A stretch of 64,000 bases of DNA from Streptomyces sp. BA2 (lineage in GTDB: Bacteria > Actinomycetota > Actinomycetes > Streptomycetales > Streptomycetaceae): contig NZ_WSRO01000002.1 of NCBI RefSeq assembly GCF_009769735.1, positions 5,530,001-5,594,000 on the forward strand. The letters are read 5' to 3'. How positions within the stretch are numbered: position 1 is the stretch's first letter; each line of letters starts with the position of its first letter. The notes under the pieces are model-generated. The model worked only from the letters and a program-made list of their open reading frames with translations, was not told the origin of the DNA and searched no databases. Below are positions 20,849-30,302 of this stretch, piece after piece. The translations under genes were made by a program, and so were the position numbers.

Positions 20849-21678
20849 GAGGCCTCGCCCCGGTCGGGGGCGGTGTTGCCGGAGCCGCCGATGTGGATGT
20901 CGCCGTGCACGGTCCCGCCGGACACGATGTGCTGGTCGCCGCCGACCAGGCTGCCGCCGAAGCTCGGCGCGCCGCCGTTGAAGGTGAAGCTGGCGCCGCC
21001 CGCGGGGGCCGCCCCCTGCCCCGGCGCCGGACGCTCCCCCGAGCCGGCGTCCGGCGCCGGGGCTCCCCCGGCCCCCCTCTCACTGTGGTCGTCGGCCTCG
21101 GCGCCCGGGGGCACCGGACCGTGCAGCCAGGCCCGCAGCGGGCCGTTCTTGCCGGCCACGGTCACGGCGCGGAAGTCATCGGCCGGTACGCCGGGCCTGT
21201 CGTGCCGGACGACCCCCGCGTACACGCTCTCGGAGACACAGAGCGCGAAATCGTTCGTGCGTTCCCGCAGTGCCGCACGCAGTACGTCGGCGTCCAGCAG
21301 CCGACACGCATGGTTGAGGTCGGAGCCGACCCAGCCGTCGAGTTCGTCCACCGCGACGTACCCCGTCGCGAGCACCGCCCGGAGCCGGATCTGCGCGGAG
21401 CTCGAAGCCATCCGGTTGACGGCCCGCAGCTGCACCGGCACCTCGGTGAGCAGGGCGCGCAGGAGCGCGGTCAGGGAGGCGTTGGCGTCGATCAGCTCCA
21501 TCACGCTGTCACCGCGGTCGGCGCGCAGGCGCAGCGTCTCGTCGATGCAGGCGTTCTCCAGGGCGCGGTCGGTGATGTCGTAGAGCATGCGTCGCAGATA
21601 GGCCTGCTCGACATCGTCACGGTCGCTGAACTTCTCGATGTCGAGCAGCAGGATCGTGCGGCTCACGGGGTCGGTCAT
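20845..21678 (-). CDS. Class III nucleotide cyclase with C-terminal Gly-rich signalling motif
   Basis: 277 residues, ATG, GAAGGGCG site. Residues 1-190 form a cyclase homology domain: LLLDIEKFS (metal D13), RADRGDSVMEL (G56, metal D57), and GSDLNHACRLLDA with N122 and R126, the Asn/Arg pair that stabilises the transition state. The purine-specifying Lys of adenylate cyclases is not evident (A53 at that place), so the substrate may be a pyrimidine nucleotide as in Pycsar; this is inference. A Gly/Pro/Ala linker (about 193-235) leads to the 239-264 motif shared with the NTPase. The gene is first in the run and overlaps the NTPase by 4 nt. Confidence 0.75.
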   Translation of the reverse strand: MTDPVSRTILLLDIEKFSDRDDVEQAYLRRMLYDITDRALENACIDETLRLRADRGDSVMELIDANASLTALLRALLTEVPVQLRAVNRMASSSAQIRLRAVLATGYVAVDELDGWVGSDLNHACRLLDADVLRAALRERTNDFALCVSESVYAGVVRHDRPGVPADDFRAVTVAGKNGPLRAWLHGPVPPGAEADDHSERGAGGAPAPDAGSGERPAPGQGAAPAGGASFTFNGGAPSFGGSLVGGDQHIVSGGTVHGDIHIGGSGNTAPDRGEAS

Positions 21679-21763
21679 GGTCGCCCTTCGGTGGGGAATC
21701 CGAACTGACCAGCAGCGTGGCCGTGCGGGAGCCGTCGTCGTGAGGGCGGATGACGCACTCGAA

Positions 21764-21781
21764 CTGTGACCGTGTGCACAG
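21764..21781. promoter_or_regulatory. Crp-like operator between regulator and cyclase genes
   Basis: CTGTG-N8-CACAG is an interrupted palindrome. The core TGTGA-N6-GCACA matches 9 of 10 positions of the classical Crp half-sites TGTGA-N6-TCACA. It lies 86 nt upstream of the cyclase start and 34 nt past the stop of the Crp-type gene, so it could control the operon. Binding is inferred. Confidence 0.55.
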
Positions 21782-21814
21782 AGTCGCCCTACGGGAGCAG
21801 GCGGGCACCGAGAG

Positions 21815-22534
21815 TCACGACGGGCCTGTGTGACCCGCCCGTGCGATCCGCCGCAGCACGTCAGGCCGCATGATCACCAGCTCCCGGCGGCCGGTGGCCA
21901 CCGCCTCCCGGTCCCGCAGTTCCTTGAGCAGTCGCTGCACCATCTCCCGGGAGGCGCCCACGGAACCGGCGAGCTCCTGCTTGCTCAGGGGGACGGCGAG
22001 CTCGATGCCTTCATCGGTACGTCGCCCATGGGTGCGGGCCAGGTCGAGGAGCAGCGCCGCGAAGCGCTCGCGCACGGTCATCGACGCGAACTCCAGGCGG
22101 CGCCGGTCCGCGGCCCGTGTCCGGTCGGAGGTGAGGCCGAGCAGGGCGAAGGAGACCGTGGGGGAGCGGGCGAGGAAGCCGGTGAACTGCGCGAGCTCGA
22201 CGGCCACGGCACGGACCGGTTCGAGTGCGGTGACCGTCGCGGAGCGCGGGCGCCCGGTCAGCGCGGCGGACTCGCCGACGATGTCACCGGGGCCTCGCAG
22301 GGCGAGCAGCGCTTCGTACCCGTTGGCGGCGGAGGCGGTCACCTTGGTCCAGCCGTGCAGGATCAGCAGGACGTGCGACGAGGGTTCGTGCTGATGGATC
22401 AGTGCCGCGCGGGCCGCGAAGGGCAGGGTGCTGCCGAGCGCGAGCAGCGCGGAACGGTCCTCCCGCTCCAGGCGGGCGAGGAACGGCACCCTGTCGTCGA
22501 GGCCTCCGTCGCCCGGTAGCTGCGCAGCCGTCAT
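21815..22534 (-). CDS. Crp/Fnr-family transcriptional regulator
   Basis: 239 residues from the ATG at 22534, chosen because GGGGGAC lies 4 nt upstream; the track start 54 nt earlier adds an unconserved stretch. The N-terminal cyclic-nucleotide-binding barrel includes the phosphate-binding cassette GPGDIVGES..LTGRPRSATV, in which Glu and Arg-Ser are the expected ligands for ribose and phosphate. A long dimer helix follows. The C-terminal winged helix carries LSKQELAGSVGASREMVQRLL. It can therefore be a real cyclic-nucleotide sensor. It is directly upstream of, and co-directional with, a nucleotide cyclase gene. Confidence 0.88.
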   Translation of the reverse strand: MTAAQLPGDGGLDDRVPFLARLEREDRSALLALGSTLPFAARAALIHQHEPSSHVLLILHGWTKVTASAANGYEALLALRGPGDIVGESAALTGRPRSATVTALEPVRAVAVELAQFTGFLARSPTVSFALLGLTSDRTRAADRRRLEFASMTVRERFAALLLDLARTHGRRTDEGIELAVPLSKQELAGSVGASREMVQRLLKELRDREAVATGRRELVIMRPDVLRRIARAGHTGPS

Positions 22535-22702
22535 ACGTCCCCCGATCATTGAGCCGACCGATGAACGTAGTGAAGGTTGCCGTCGCACGAGCGGGAACGG
22601 CTGAAAGCTGCTGCCCGGCCGCCCTGAACGGCTGAAATCGCGTCGGACGCGTCGGGTCGGAGGTGCGAAAAGCCCGGCGTGTCGGCCCCCACCGCATTTG
22701 TT

Positions 22703-22731
22703 TTGACCGAACTCGATGAGGTAGGTACGCT
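22703..22731 (+). promoter_or_regulatory. Promoter of the str operon (rpsL-rpsG-fusA)
   Basis: TTGACC (22703-22708), a 17-nt spacer and TACGCT (22726-22731) give a near-ideal principal promoter. The start near 22738 leaves a leader of about 190 nt before rpsL. Confidence 0.75.
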
Positions 22732-22851
22732 CAGACCTTGTGCCTGGGGTGTGCCTGGGCTCGCGCGCGTGTCCTCAACCGCAGCGTGAGTCCGTGAACG
22801 GCCACCGTAATCTGCGCCCCTCCTCGCCTTGCGGCGGGAGTCTGCAGCATT

Positions 22852-22876
22852 CGACACACCCGACCGCGTGGGTCGG
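22852..22876 (+). promoter_or_regulatory. Leader hairpin motif shared with rpsJ (copy 1)
   Basis: CGACACACCCGACC-GCGTG-GGTCGG: a 6-bp CCGACC/GGTCGG hairpin with a 5-nt loop, preceded by a single-strand CGACAC box. It matches 24 of 25 bases of 33718-33742. It ends 50 nt before the rpsL start. Confidence 0.7.
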
Positions 22877-22926
22877 CGACGTTCCAGGTTAGCTTTACTA
22901 TTCGGCACACAGAAACCGGAGAAGTA

Positions 22927-23298
22927 GTGCCTACGATCCAGCAGCTGGTCCGGAAGGGCCGGCAGGACAAGGTCGAGAAGAACAAGACGCCCGCACTCGA
23001 GGGTTCGCCCCAGCGCCGCGGCGTCTGCACGCGTGTGTTCACGACCACCCCGAAGAAGCCGAACTCGGCCCTCCGTAAGGTCGCGCGTGTGCGTCTGACC
23101 TCCGGGATCGAGGTCACGGCCTACATTCCGGGTGAGGGACACAACCTGCAGGAGCACTCCATCGTGCTCGTGCGTGGTGGCCGTGTGAAGGACCTGCCGG
23201 GTGTTCGTTACAAGATCATCCGCGGCTCCCTTGACACCCAGGGTGTCAAGAACCGCAAGCAGGCCCGCAGCCGCTACGGCGCCAAGAAGGAGAAGTAG
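22927..23298 (+). CDS. rpsL: 30S ribosomal protein S12
   Basis: 123 residues from GTG after CCGGAGAAG. It begins [12 protein letters not shown] and contains [10 protein letters not shown] with K43 and KDLPGVRY with K88 and P91, the positions where streptomycin-resistance mutations fall; all are wild type. S12 sits at the decoding centre and controls accuracy. rpsG starts 2 nt after the stop. First gene of the str operon. Confidence 0.99.
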   Translation: MPTIQQLVRKGRQDKVEKNKTPALEGSPQRRGVCTRVFTTTPKKPNSALRKVARVRLTSGIEVTAYIPGEGHNLQEHSIVLVRGGRVKDLPGVRYKIIRGSLDTQGVKNRKQARSRYGAKKEK

Positions 23299-23300
23299 AA

Positions 23301-23771
23301 ATGCCTCGTAAGGGCCCCGCCCCGAAGCGCCCGGTCATCATCGACCCGGTCTATGGTTCTCCTCTGGTGACCTCCCTCATCAACAAGGTGCTGCTGAACG
23401 GCAAGCGCTCCACCGCCGAGCGCATCGTGTACGGCGCCATGGAGGGCCTGCGCGAGAAGACCGGCAACGACCCGGTCATCACGCTCAAGCGCGCGCTCGA
23501 GAACATCAAGCCGACCCTCGAGGTCAAGTCCCGCCGCGTCGGTGGTGCGACCTACCAGGTTCCGATCGAGGTCAAGCCCGGTCGTGCCAACACGCTGGCC
23601 CTGCGCTGGCTGGTCGGTTACTCCCGCGCCCGTCGCGAGAAGACGATGACCGAGCGTCTCCTCAACGAGCTCCTCGACGCCTCCAACGGCCTTGGTGCCG
23701 CTGTGAAGAAGCGTGAGGACACCCACAAGATGGCCGAGTCCAACAAGGCCTTCGCGCACTACCGCTGGTAG
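23301..23771 (+). CDS. rpsG: 30S ribosomal protein S7
   Basis: 156 residues, ATG with AAGGAGAAG overlapping the end of rps[27 protein letters not shown] and the C-terminal [11 protein letters not shown] are typical. S7 nucleates assembly of the 30S head and in E. coli is the translational repressor of the str operon. fusA follows after 39 nt. Confidence 0.99.
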   Translation: MPRKGPAPKRPVIIDPVYGSPLVTSLINKVLLNGKRSTAERIVYGAMEGLREKTGNDPVITLKRALENIKPTLEVKSRRVGGATYQVPIEVKPGRANTLALRWLVGYSRARREKTMTERLLNELLDASNGLGAAVKKREDTHKMAESNKAFAHYRW

Positions 23772-23810
23772 TCGCTACCCACATCGAGACCGAGAGAAGA
23801 CTGAGCCGAT

Positions 23811-25937
23811 ATGGCTACCACTTCACTTGACCTGGCCAAGGTGCGCAACATCGGCATCATGGCCCACATCGACGCGGGCAAGACGACGACCACCGAGCGG
23901 ATCCTGTTCTACACCGGTGTCTCGTACAAGATCGGTGAGGTCCACGACGGTGCCGCGACCATGGACTGGATGGAGCAGGAGCAGGAGCGTGGCATCACGA
24001 TCACCTCTGCTGCCACCACCTGTCACTGGCCGCTGAACGATGTCGACCACACCATCAACATCATCGACACCCCGGGCCACGTCGACTTCACCGTCGAGGT
24101 AGAGCGTTCGCTCCGTGTCCTCGACGGTGCCGTGACGGTGTTCGACGGCGTCGCCGGTGTTGAGCCCCAGTCCGAGACCGTGTGGCGTCAGGCGGACCGC
24201 TACGGCGTCCCGCGCATCTGTTTCGTCAACAAGCTCGACCGTACGGGTGCCGAGTTCCACCGCTGCGTCGACATGATCGTCGAGCGCCTCGGTGCGACCC
24301 CGATCGTCATGCAGCTGCCCATCGGCGCAGAGGCTGACTTCAAGGGCGTCGTCGACCTCGTCACCATGAAGGCGTTCGTCTGGTCCGCAGAGACCAAGAT
24401 GGGCGAGGCGTACGACATCGTCGACATCCCCGACACGCACACCGAGGCTGCCGAGGAGTACCGCGGCAAGCTGCTCGAGGCCGTCGCGGAGAACGACGAG
24501 CAGATGATGGAGCTGTACCTCGAGGGCCAGGAGCCCACCGAGGACCAGCTGTACGAGGCCATCCGCCGCGTCACCATCGCCTCGGGCAAGGGCGGCGACA
24601 CCACCGTCACCCCCGTGTTCTGTGGCACCGCGTTCAAGAACAAGGGCGTCCAGCCCCTGCTCGACGCGGTCGTGCGTTACCTGCCTTCGCCCCTGGACGT
24701 CGAGGCCATCGAGGGCCACGACGTCAAGGACCCCGAGACCGTCGTCAAGCGCAAGCCTTCGGACGAGGAGCCGCTCTCGGCTCTCGCGTTCAAGATCGCG
24801 AGCGACCCGCACCTCGGCAAGCTCACCTTCGTCCGGATCTACTCCGGTCGCCTGGAGGCCGGCACCGCGGTGCTGAACTCCGTCAAGGGCAAGAAGGAGC
24901 GCATCGGCAAGATCTACCGCATGCACGCGAACAAGCGTGAGGAGATCGACTCGGTGGGCGCCGGCGACATCGTCGCCGTCATGGGCCTGAAGCAGACCAC
25001 CACCGGTGAGACGCTGTGTGACGACAAGAAGCCGGTCATCCTGGAGTCCATGGACTTCCCGGCGCCGGTCATTCAGGTCGCCATCGAGCCCAAGTCCAAG
25101 GGTGACCAGGAGAAGCTGGGTGTAGCCATCCAGCGTCTCTCGGAGGAGGACCCCTCCTTCCAGGTCCACTCGGACGAGGAGACCGGCCAGACCATCATCG
25201 GTGGTATGGGCGAGCTTCACCTCGAGGTGCTCGTCGACCGCATGAAGCGCGAATTCCGCGTCGAGGCGAACGTCGGCAAGCCCCAGGTCGCGTACCGCGA
25301 GACGATCCGTCAGGCCGTCGAGCGCGTGGACTACACCCACAAGAAGCAGACCGGTGGTACCGGTCAGTTCGCCAAGGTGCAGATCGCGATCGAGCCCATC
25401 GACAGCGGCGACGCTTCGTACGAGTTCGTGAACAAGGTCACCGGTGGCCGTATCCCGCGGGAGTACATCCCGTCGGTGGACGCCGGTGCGCAGGAGGCCA
25501 TGCAGTTCGGCATCCTGGCGGGCTACGAGATGACTGGTGTTCGCATCACGCTTCTCGACGGCGCCTACCACGAGGTCGACTCCTCCGAGCTCGCCTTCAA
25601 GATCGCCGGTTCGCAGGCCTTCAAGGAGGCCGCGCGTAAGGCCAAGCCCGTGCTGCTCGAGCCGATGATGGCCGTCGAGGTCACCACGCCCGAGGACTAC
25701 ATGGGCGATGTCATCGGTGACATCAACTCCCGTCGTGGCCAGATCCAGGCCATGGAGGAGCGCAGCGGCGCTCGCGTCGTGAAGGGCCTCGTGCCCCTCT
25801 CGGAGATGTTCGGCTACGTCGGAGACCTCCGCAGCAAGACGTCGGGTCGCGCAAGCTACTCAATGCAGTTCGACTCCTACGCCGAGGTTCCGCGGAACGT
25901 CGCCGAGGAGATCATCGCGAAGGCCAAGGGCGAGTAA
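23811..25937 (+). CDS. fusA: Elongation factor G
   Basis: 708 residues, ATG. The GTPase motifs are [12 protein letters not shown] (P-loop, about residues 17-28), DTPGHVDF (switch II) and NKLDRTG. Domains II to V follow, including [13 protein letters not shown] and [19 protein letters not shown] drives translocation of tRNA-mRNA and, with RRF, ribosome recycling. The sequence is canonical throughout, with no sign of the resistance-type paralogue. Confidence 0.99.
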   Translation: MATTSLDLAKVRNIGIMAHIDAGKTTTTERILFYTGVSYKIGEVHDGAATMDWMEQEQERGITITSAATTCHWPLNDVDHTINIIDTPGHVDFTVEVERSLRVLDGAVTVFDGVAGVEPQSETVWRQADRYGVPRICFVNKLDRTGAEFHRCVDMIVERLGATPIVMQLPIGAEADFKGVVDLVTMKAFVWSAETKMGEAYDIVDIPDTHTEAAEEYRGKLLEAVAENDEQMMELYLEGQEPTEDQLYEAIRRVTIASGKGGDTTVTPVFCGTAFKNKGVQPLLDAVVRYLPSPLDVEAIEGHDVKDPETVVKRKPSDEEPLSALAFKIASDPHLGKLTFVRIYSGRLEAGTAVLNSVKGKKERIGKIYRMHANKREEIDSVGAGDIVAVMGLKQTTTGETLCDDKKPVILESMDFPAPVIQVAIEPKSKGDQEKLGVAIQRLSEEDPSFQVHSDEETGQTIIGGMGELHLEVLVDRMKREFRVEANVGKPQVAYRETIRQAVERVDYTHKKQTGGTGQFAKVQIAIEPIDSGDASYEFVNKVTGGRIPREYIPSVDAGAQEAMQFGILAGYEMTGVRITLLDGAYHEVDSSELAFKIAGSQAFKEAARKAKPVLLEPMMAVEVTTPEDYMGDVIGDINSRRGQIQAMEERSGARVVKGLVPLSEMFGYVGDLRSKTSGRASYSMQFDSYAEVPRNVAEEIIAKAKGE

Positions 25938-25978
25938 CTCACCCGAGTTCACGCTTTAGGCTTGACTCCGGAGTCTCC

Positions 25979-26012
25979 GGGGCATTCCGACCCTCTTCGG
26001 GTCGGGTGCCCC
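25979..26012 (+). terminator. Hairpin between fusA and tuf
   Basis: A stem of CCGACCC/GGGTCGG (25987-25993 with 25999-26005) is extended by GGGGCA/TGCCCC across a small internal loop. It has no T-run. It may be a partial terminator that lowers read-through, or a processing site. tuf could also have a promoter here, but I do not see a convincing one. Confidence 0.55.
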
Positions 26013-26089
26013 GGGCCCCGGGCATCCCAGCAAAGATCACCTGGCGCCGATGAAGCAAGGCGTACAGAACCACTCCGCAGGAGGATTCA

Positions 26090-27283
<1,194 letters not shown>

Positions 27284-27367
27284 GCTTCTCGCTTGCTTGC
27301 GGATCGGGGTAACCCGGTTGCTCTGAACTGAGAGCATCGCAGTACACGCAGTACACGCAGTAACGGG

Positions 27368-27402
27368 AGGGCCCGTACGACTTCGGTCGTGCGGGCCCTT
27401 TT
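27368..27402 (+). terminator. Intrinsic terminator after tuf
   Basis: A 14-bp stem (27368-27381 with 27386-27399, one T-G pair), a TTCG loop and a TTTT run. It marks the end of the str operon. Confidence 0.95.
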
Positions 27403-27488
27403 GCGTGCTTGCCGCACCCGGGGCTCGGCTGGATGCCGCAGGCCAGGAGCGTGATCTTCGGCGGGGTTCGCTCAGCGGGCGCGGCCGG

Positions 27489-27974
27489 TCATCGCTCGCG
27501 TCGGATCAGGGAGTCGTAGGCGCCGAACTGGGGGATCGGCTCCCAGTTGCTGGTCATGTCGATGTTCCGACGACTCTCGCTGGAGACTTCGTCTCCGATC
27601 TCGATCTCCTGGACCACAATTCCGTCAGGCGTGAAGTCGTAGGATTCCATGCGCTCGGAGTCCGCGTATCCGCCGCGTTCGACAGAGTTTCCGTACTCGT
27701 ACGAGGTCACTGTTTCAAGGAATAGTGACCCGTCGATAACAGTGAACGTGTACTCCAGGGATGTGCGGCCGTAGCCATCCATGAAGACAACAGCGGCGTA
27801 GCCTGTTTCGAGCCGGATGTGCACGCGCAGTTCTGGAGCTGAGCCTTCTGAGGGGTAGGCGACGGCTGTGTACAGCTCTCCGGAAGAGTGGCGGGCCTGA
27901 GCCTCCTTGGGCTTCAGCGGCTCCATCGGCTCCTCGGTGAGGGTGTTCCAATCCTCGCAGTAGATCCAGATCAT
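27489..27974 (-). CDS. Probable immunity protein of the adjacent toxin
   Basis: 161 residues, ATG with AGAGGGA 5 nt upstream, starting only 11 nt after the toxin stop. Strongly acidic, no signal peptide and no membrane helix, so cytosolic. Starts [16 protein letters not shown] and includes [18 protein letters not shown] recognise no family. The size, acidity, position directly after a toxin-type gene and lower GC than its neighbours are typical of polymorphic-toxin immunity genes. Function is inferred from context. Confidence 0.6.
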   Translation of the reverse strand: MIWIYCEDWNTLTEEPMEPLKPKEAQARHSSGELYTAVAYPSEGSAPELRVHIRLETGYAAVVFMDGYGRTSLEYTFTVIDGSLFLETVTSYEYGNSVERGGYADSERMESYDFTPDGIVVQEIEIGDEVSSESRRNIDMTSNWEPIPQFGAYDSLIRRER

Positions 27975-27985
27975 TCCCTCTTGAC

Positions 27986-30154
27986 CTAACCCTTCGGGAG
28001 TCGGTATACGTGACCGATTATGTCTCGGATGATCACGCGGCTCTTCATCGCTTCCTTGAGGGCCCAGTCTGGCACAGCCTCAGACTGCACTGGAACTTCC
28101 AAATAGTACTCGCCCCTCAAAGGCTTCCCGATCAGCTTCGGGAACTCATTGCGCGCCTTTGGAGTGTCGGGAATCTTCGTGCCTCTGCTGTACTTCTGGG
28201 TTATCTCGCGCATGTAATTCTTGAAAGTGCTCTTCTTGATCTCGGATATTTGCGTCAGCTTGCGGGACACGATCTCCTTGCCAGGGCGATATGAGTCCAG
28301 TCGCTTGCCGTTTTCCAGCGTGATCTCATTGGCGGGATAGCGGTGCCAGTTGTCCCTGTTGAACTGGTCACCCTTCTTCCACCTGTCGCGCAACCACTGC
28401 GGGGGGCCACTCTTCCCGCCACCCGAACTCGACGGCCCGCCACTGTCGCTACTGCCCCCACCGCTGTGCGCCATGAGGGCAATACCAGACACCCCCAGGA
28501 CGCTGACCTCGGCGACTCCCGGGGATCCCGCCGCACCCGCGGCCACACCACCGCCGGCCAGGGCCAACCCGGCGGGCGGGAAAAGCATGAGGAGCCCGAA
28601 GAGAGCCAGGATGGTGAAGGCGATCCCCAGATACAGCTCAAGGTCCTCCAGAAATGCCAGGAGCATCGCCGCTGGGCCGGTGGCATCCCCGTCCAGCGGC
28701 TCGCCCTGGCGGTAGTGGACGAACAGCAGCAGGCCTCCGGTCAGGATCGATCCCGCCGCCGCCCACACGCGCAGCCGTATCAGCGCGACGATCTCGGCGA
28801 GCGGTTGCTGTCTCGACTTCCGCCAGGCGCGCAGCAGGAGCACCAGCTGCAGCACCGTCCAGGCCAGGGCCGTGATACCGAACCACAGCAGAATCCGCGG
28901 GCCGTTACCGGTGGTGAACCACTTCTGGAGATCCTTTGTGGACGTGAACGAGCCCACTCCGAGGAAGAGCAGCGTCGGTGTCATCAGGATCAGCGGGATG
29001 ACCACCAGTGGCCAGCGGCGCCGCCAAGGCCGCAGGCGGCGAGCCGACTTGAGCAGGCTGCGGACCCGGGCCGTCTCCCAGGCGCCTTCGTGGTTGGAGG
29101 CGTTCATCCGCGCCGCGGTGTTCGCGACGGCGGCGTGCAGGCTCTCCAGGCGTTCGGGGGGAACGCGTCCTGCGGCATAGCAGAGGGACCTGCGCATGCG
29201 GGCGAAGCGCAGCGCGATCAGCAGGCTCCATGGCACGCGCCAGGCCGCGAACCCGCCCAGCGCGGCAAGGCCGGAGCGGCCCTCAACGCGTTCGGCGTCC
29301 AGCAGGATGGCGGGCATGGCGCCGCGGCCCCGGCGTATCGCCGCGTAGTCCAGGGCCATGGCGAGCGCCAGGCAGACCAAGGGCGCCCAGTCCAGGAGGG
29401 CGTCGGGGAACCTGTACAGAGTCTTCGCCCACCCGGCACCGCCCGACCCGCCGCCGGTGTAGTTGAACAGTGTGTGGTGTCCGATCGCGTACGCCAGGGG
29501 CAGCAGGCCCTGCAGCCGGCGCCAGCCGCGCGCCCGCAACAGCACAGCCGCGCCCAGCCCGTCGATGGCCCCCCAGACCAGGTGCAGGTTGATGCCCAGG
29601 CTCGTCTCCGTGAAGCTGAAGTCCAGGGTGCCCAACGAGTTCGGCAGCCAAGTGCTCAGCACGGTCGACCAGTCGGGAATGTAGGGGGAGCCCTTGCCGA
29701 TGCTGCCGATCCCGCCCGACAGCATCCAGCCCCCGCCGCCCGGCAGTGGGAAGGCCCGCTGGGCATCCAGCATGTGCGAGAGCAGGACCTCCAGGAGGCC
29801 GAGTCCGGCGCCGGTCGCCGCGCCCAGGAGGACGAAGTCGGTGTAGCCCAGCTGGGATCGGATCTTCAGGTTCACCCCTGCCAGCACCAGCGGGGCGATT
29901 TGCGCGAGTTCCTCGACCACGGGTACCAGGGTGTAGGAGCCGTTCCCCATCGCCTCGGTCAGCGATTGGCCCGGATTCGAGATGGCGGCGCGCGCGTAGA
30001 TGTATTCGATGAGCACTGCCATGACGCCACTGCCGTACACGCCGACCGCGACCGTCACCAGAACTGTGGTGAGTTTCAGCGACCGCACCGGTGACGCCAG
30101 CAAAGCCAATTGCAGCACGCCGTATATCGCAGCGGCCGCCATAATGAGCGTCAC
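27986..30154 (-). CDS. PrsW-type multi-pass membrane protein with C-terminal toxin domain
   Basis: 722 residues from a GTG at 30154, which has GGGGGG 7 nt upstream; a TTG at 30175 is possible. Residues 1-300 carry about 8 membrane helices with PrsW/CAAX-protease landmarks: VVEELAQ (E81, E82), GAGLGLLE, HLVWGAIDGLG and GHHTLFN. Further helices lie at about 385-560, then a Gly/Ser linker. The last 120 residues (FNRDNWHRYPANE, GKRLDSYRPGKEIVSRK, IPDTPKAR, LEVPVQ, VIIRDIIGHVYRL) form a separate soluble domain like those ending actinobacterial polymorphic toxins. This domain has no activity I can name. The next gene is a likely immunity protein. The N-terminal protease may release the toxin. Confidence 0.65.
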   Translation of the reverse strand: MTLIMAAAAIYGVLQLALLASPVRSLKLTTVLVTVAVGVYGSGVMAVLIEYIYARAAISNPGQSLTEAMGNGSYTLVPVVEELAQIAPLVLAGVNLKIRSQLGYTDFVLLGAATGAGLGLLEVLLSHMLDAQRAFPLPGGGGWMLSGGIGSIGKGSPYIPDWSTVLSTWLPNSLGTLDFSFTETSLGINLHLVWGAIDGLGAAVLLRARGWRRLQGLLPLAYAIGHHTLFNYTGGGSGGAGWAKTLYRFPDALLDWAPLVCLALAMALDYAAIRRGRGAMPAILLDAERVEGRSGLAALGGFAAWRVPWSLLIALRFARMRRSLCYAAGRVPPERLESLHAAVANTAARMNASNHEGAWETARVRSLLKSARRLRPWRRRWPLVVIPLILMTPTLLFLGVGSFTSTKDLQKWFTTGNGPRILLWFGITALAWTVLQLVLLLRAWRKSRQQPLAEIVALIRLRVWAAAGSILTGGLLLFVHYRQGEPLDGDATGPAAMLLAFLEDLELYLGIAFTILALFGLLMLFPPAGLALAGGGVAAGAAGSPGVAEVSVLGVSGIALMAHSGGGSSDSGGPSSSGGGKSGPPQWLRDRWKKGDQFNRDNWHRYPANEITLENGKRLDSYRPGKEIVSRKLTQISEIKKSTFKNYMREITQKYSRGTKIPDTPKARNEFPKLIGKPLRGEYYLEVPVQSEAVPDWALKEAMKSRVIIRDIIGHVYRLPKG

Positions 30155-30302
30155 GCGCAAACCCCCCGATAGCAAACAGCTAACTCAACCTTCAGGAGGC
30201 TAACAGCAAGCCTTACAGCCGCGAATGGCCACAGTATTGGATGTGCTGTTGTCGGGCATGTGGGGGGATTTACCCCATTCGCCAACTTCGAGAACTCGGG
30301 GT

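Larger units (their letters stand above)
22535..22926. other. Intergenic region between the Crp-type gene and rpsL
   Basis: 392 bases that must hold the promoter of the Crp-type gene (leftward) and that of rpsL (rightward, at 22703-22731). The right part is the rpsL leader with the hairpin motif at 22852-22876. I see no gene here. Confidence 0.6.

Noticed and set aside
18956..21583. Plus-strand open frame of 875 codons across the NTPase and cyclase genes
   Set aside because: The minus-strand genes show domains, coupled overlaps and ribosome sites; the plus-strand product is Arg/Gly-rich without domains.
25962..25990. TTGACT as a tuf promoter -35
   Set aside because: No acceptable -10 lies 16-19 nt downstream (TTCCGA only).
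28343..30094. Plus-strand open frame of 583 codons across the PrsW-type toxin gene
   Set aside because: Low-complexity Gln/Arg/Gly product; the minus strand encodes clear membrane helices and protease motifs.
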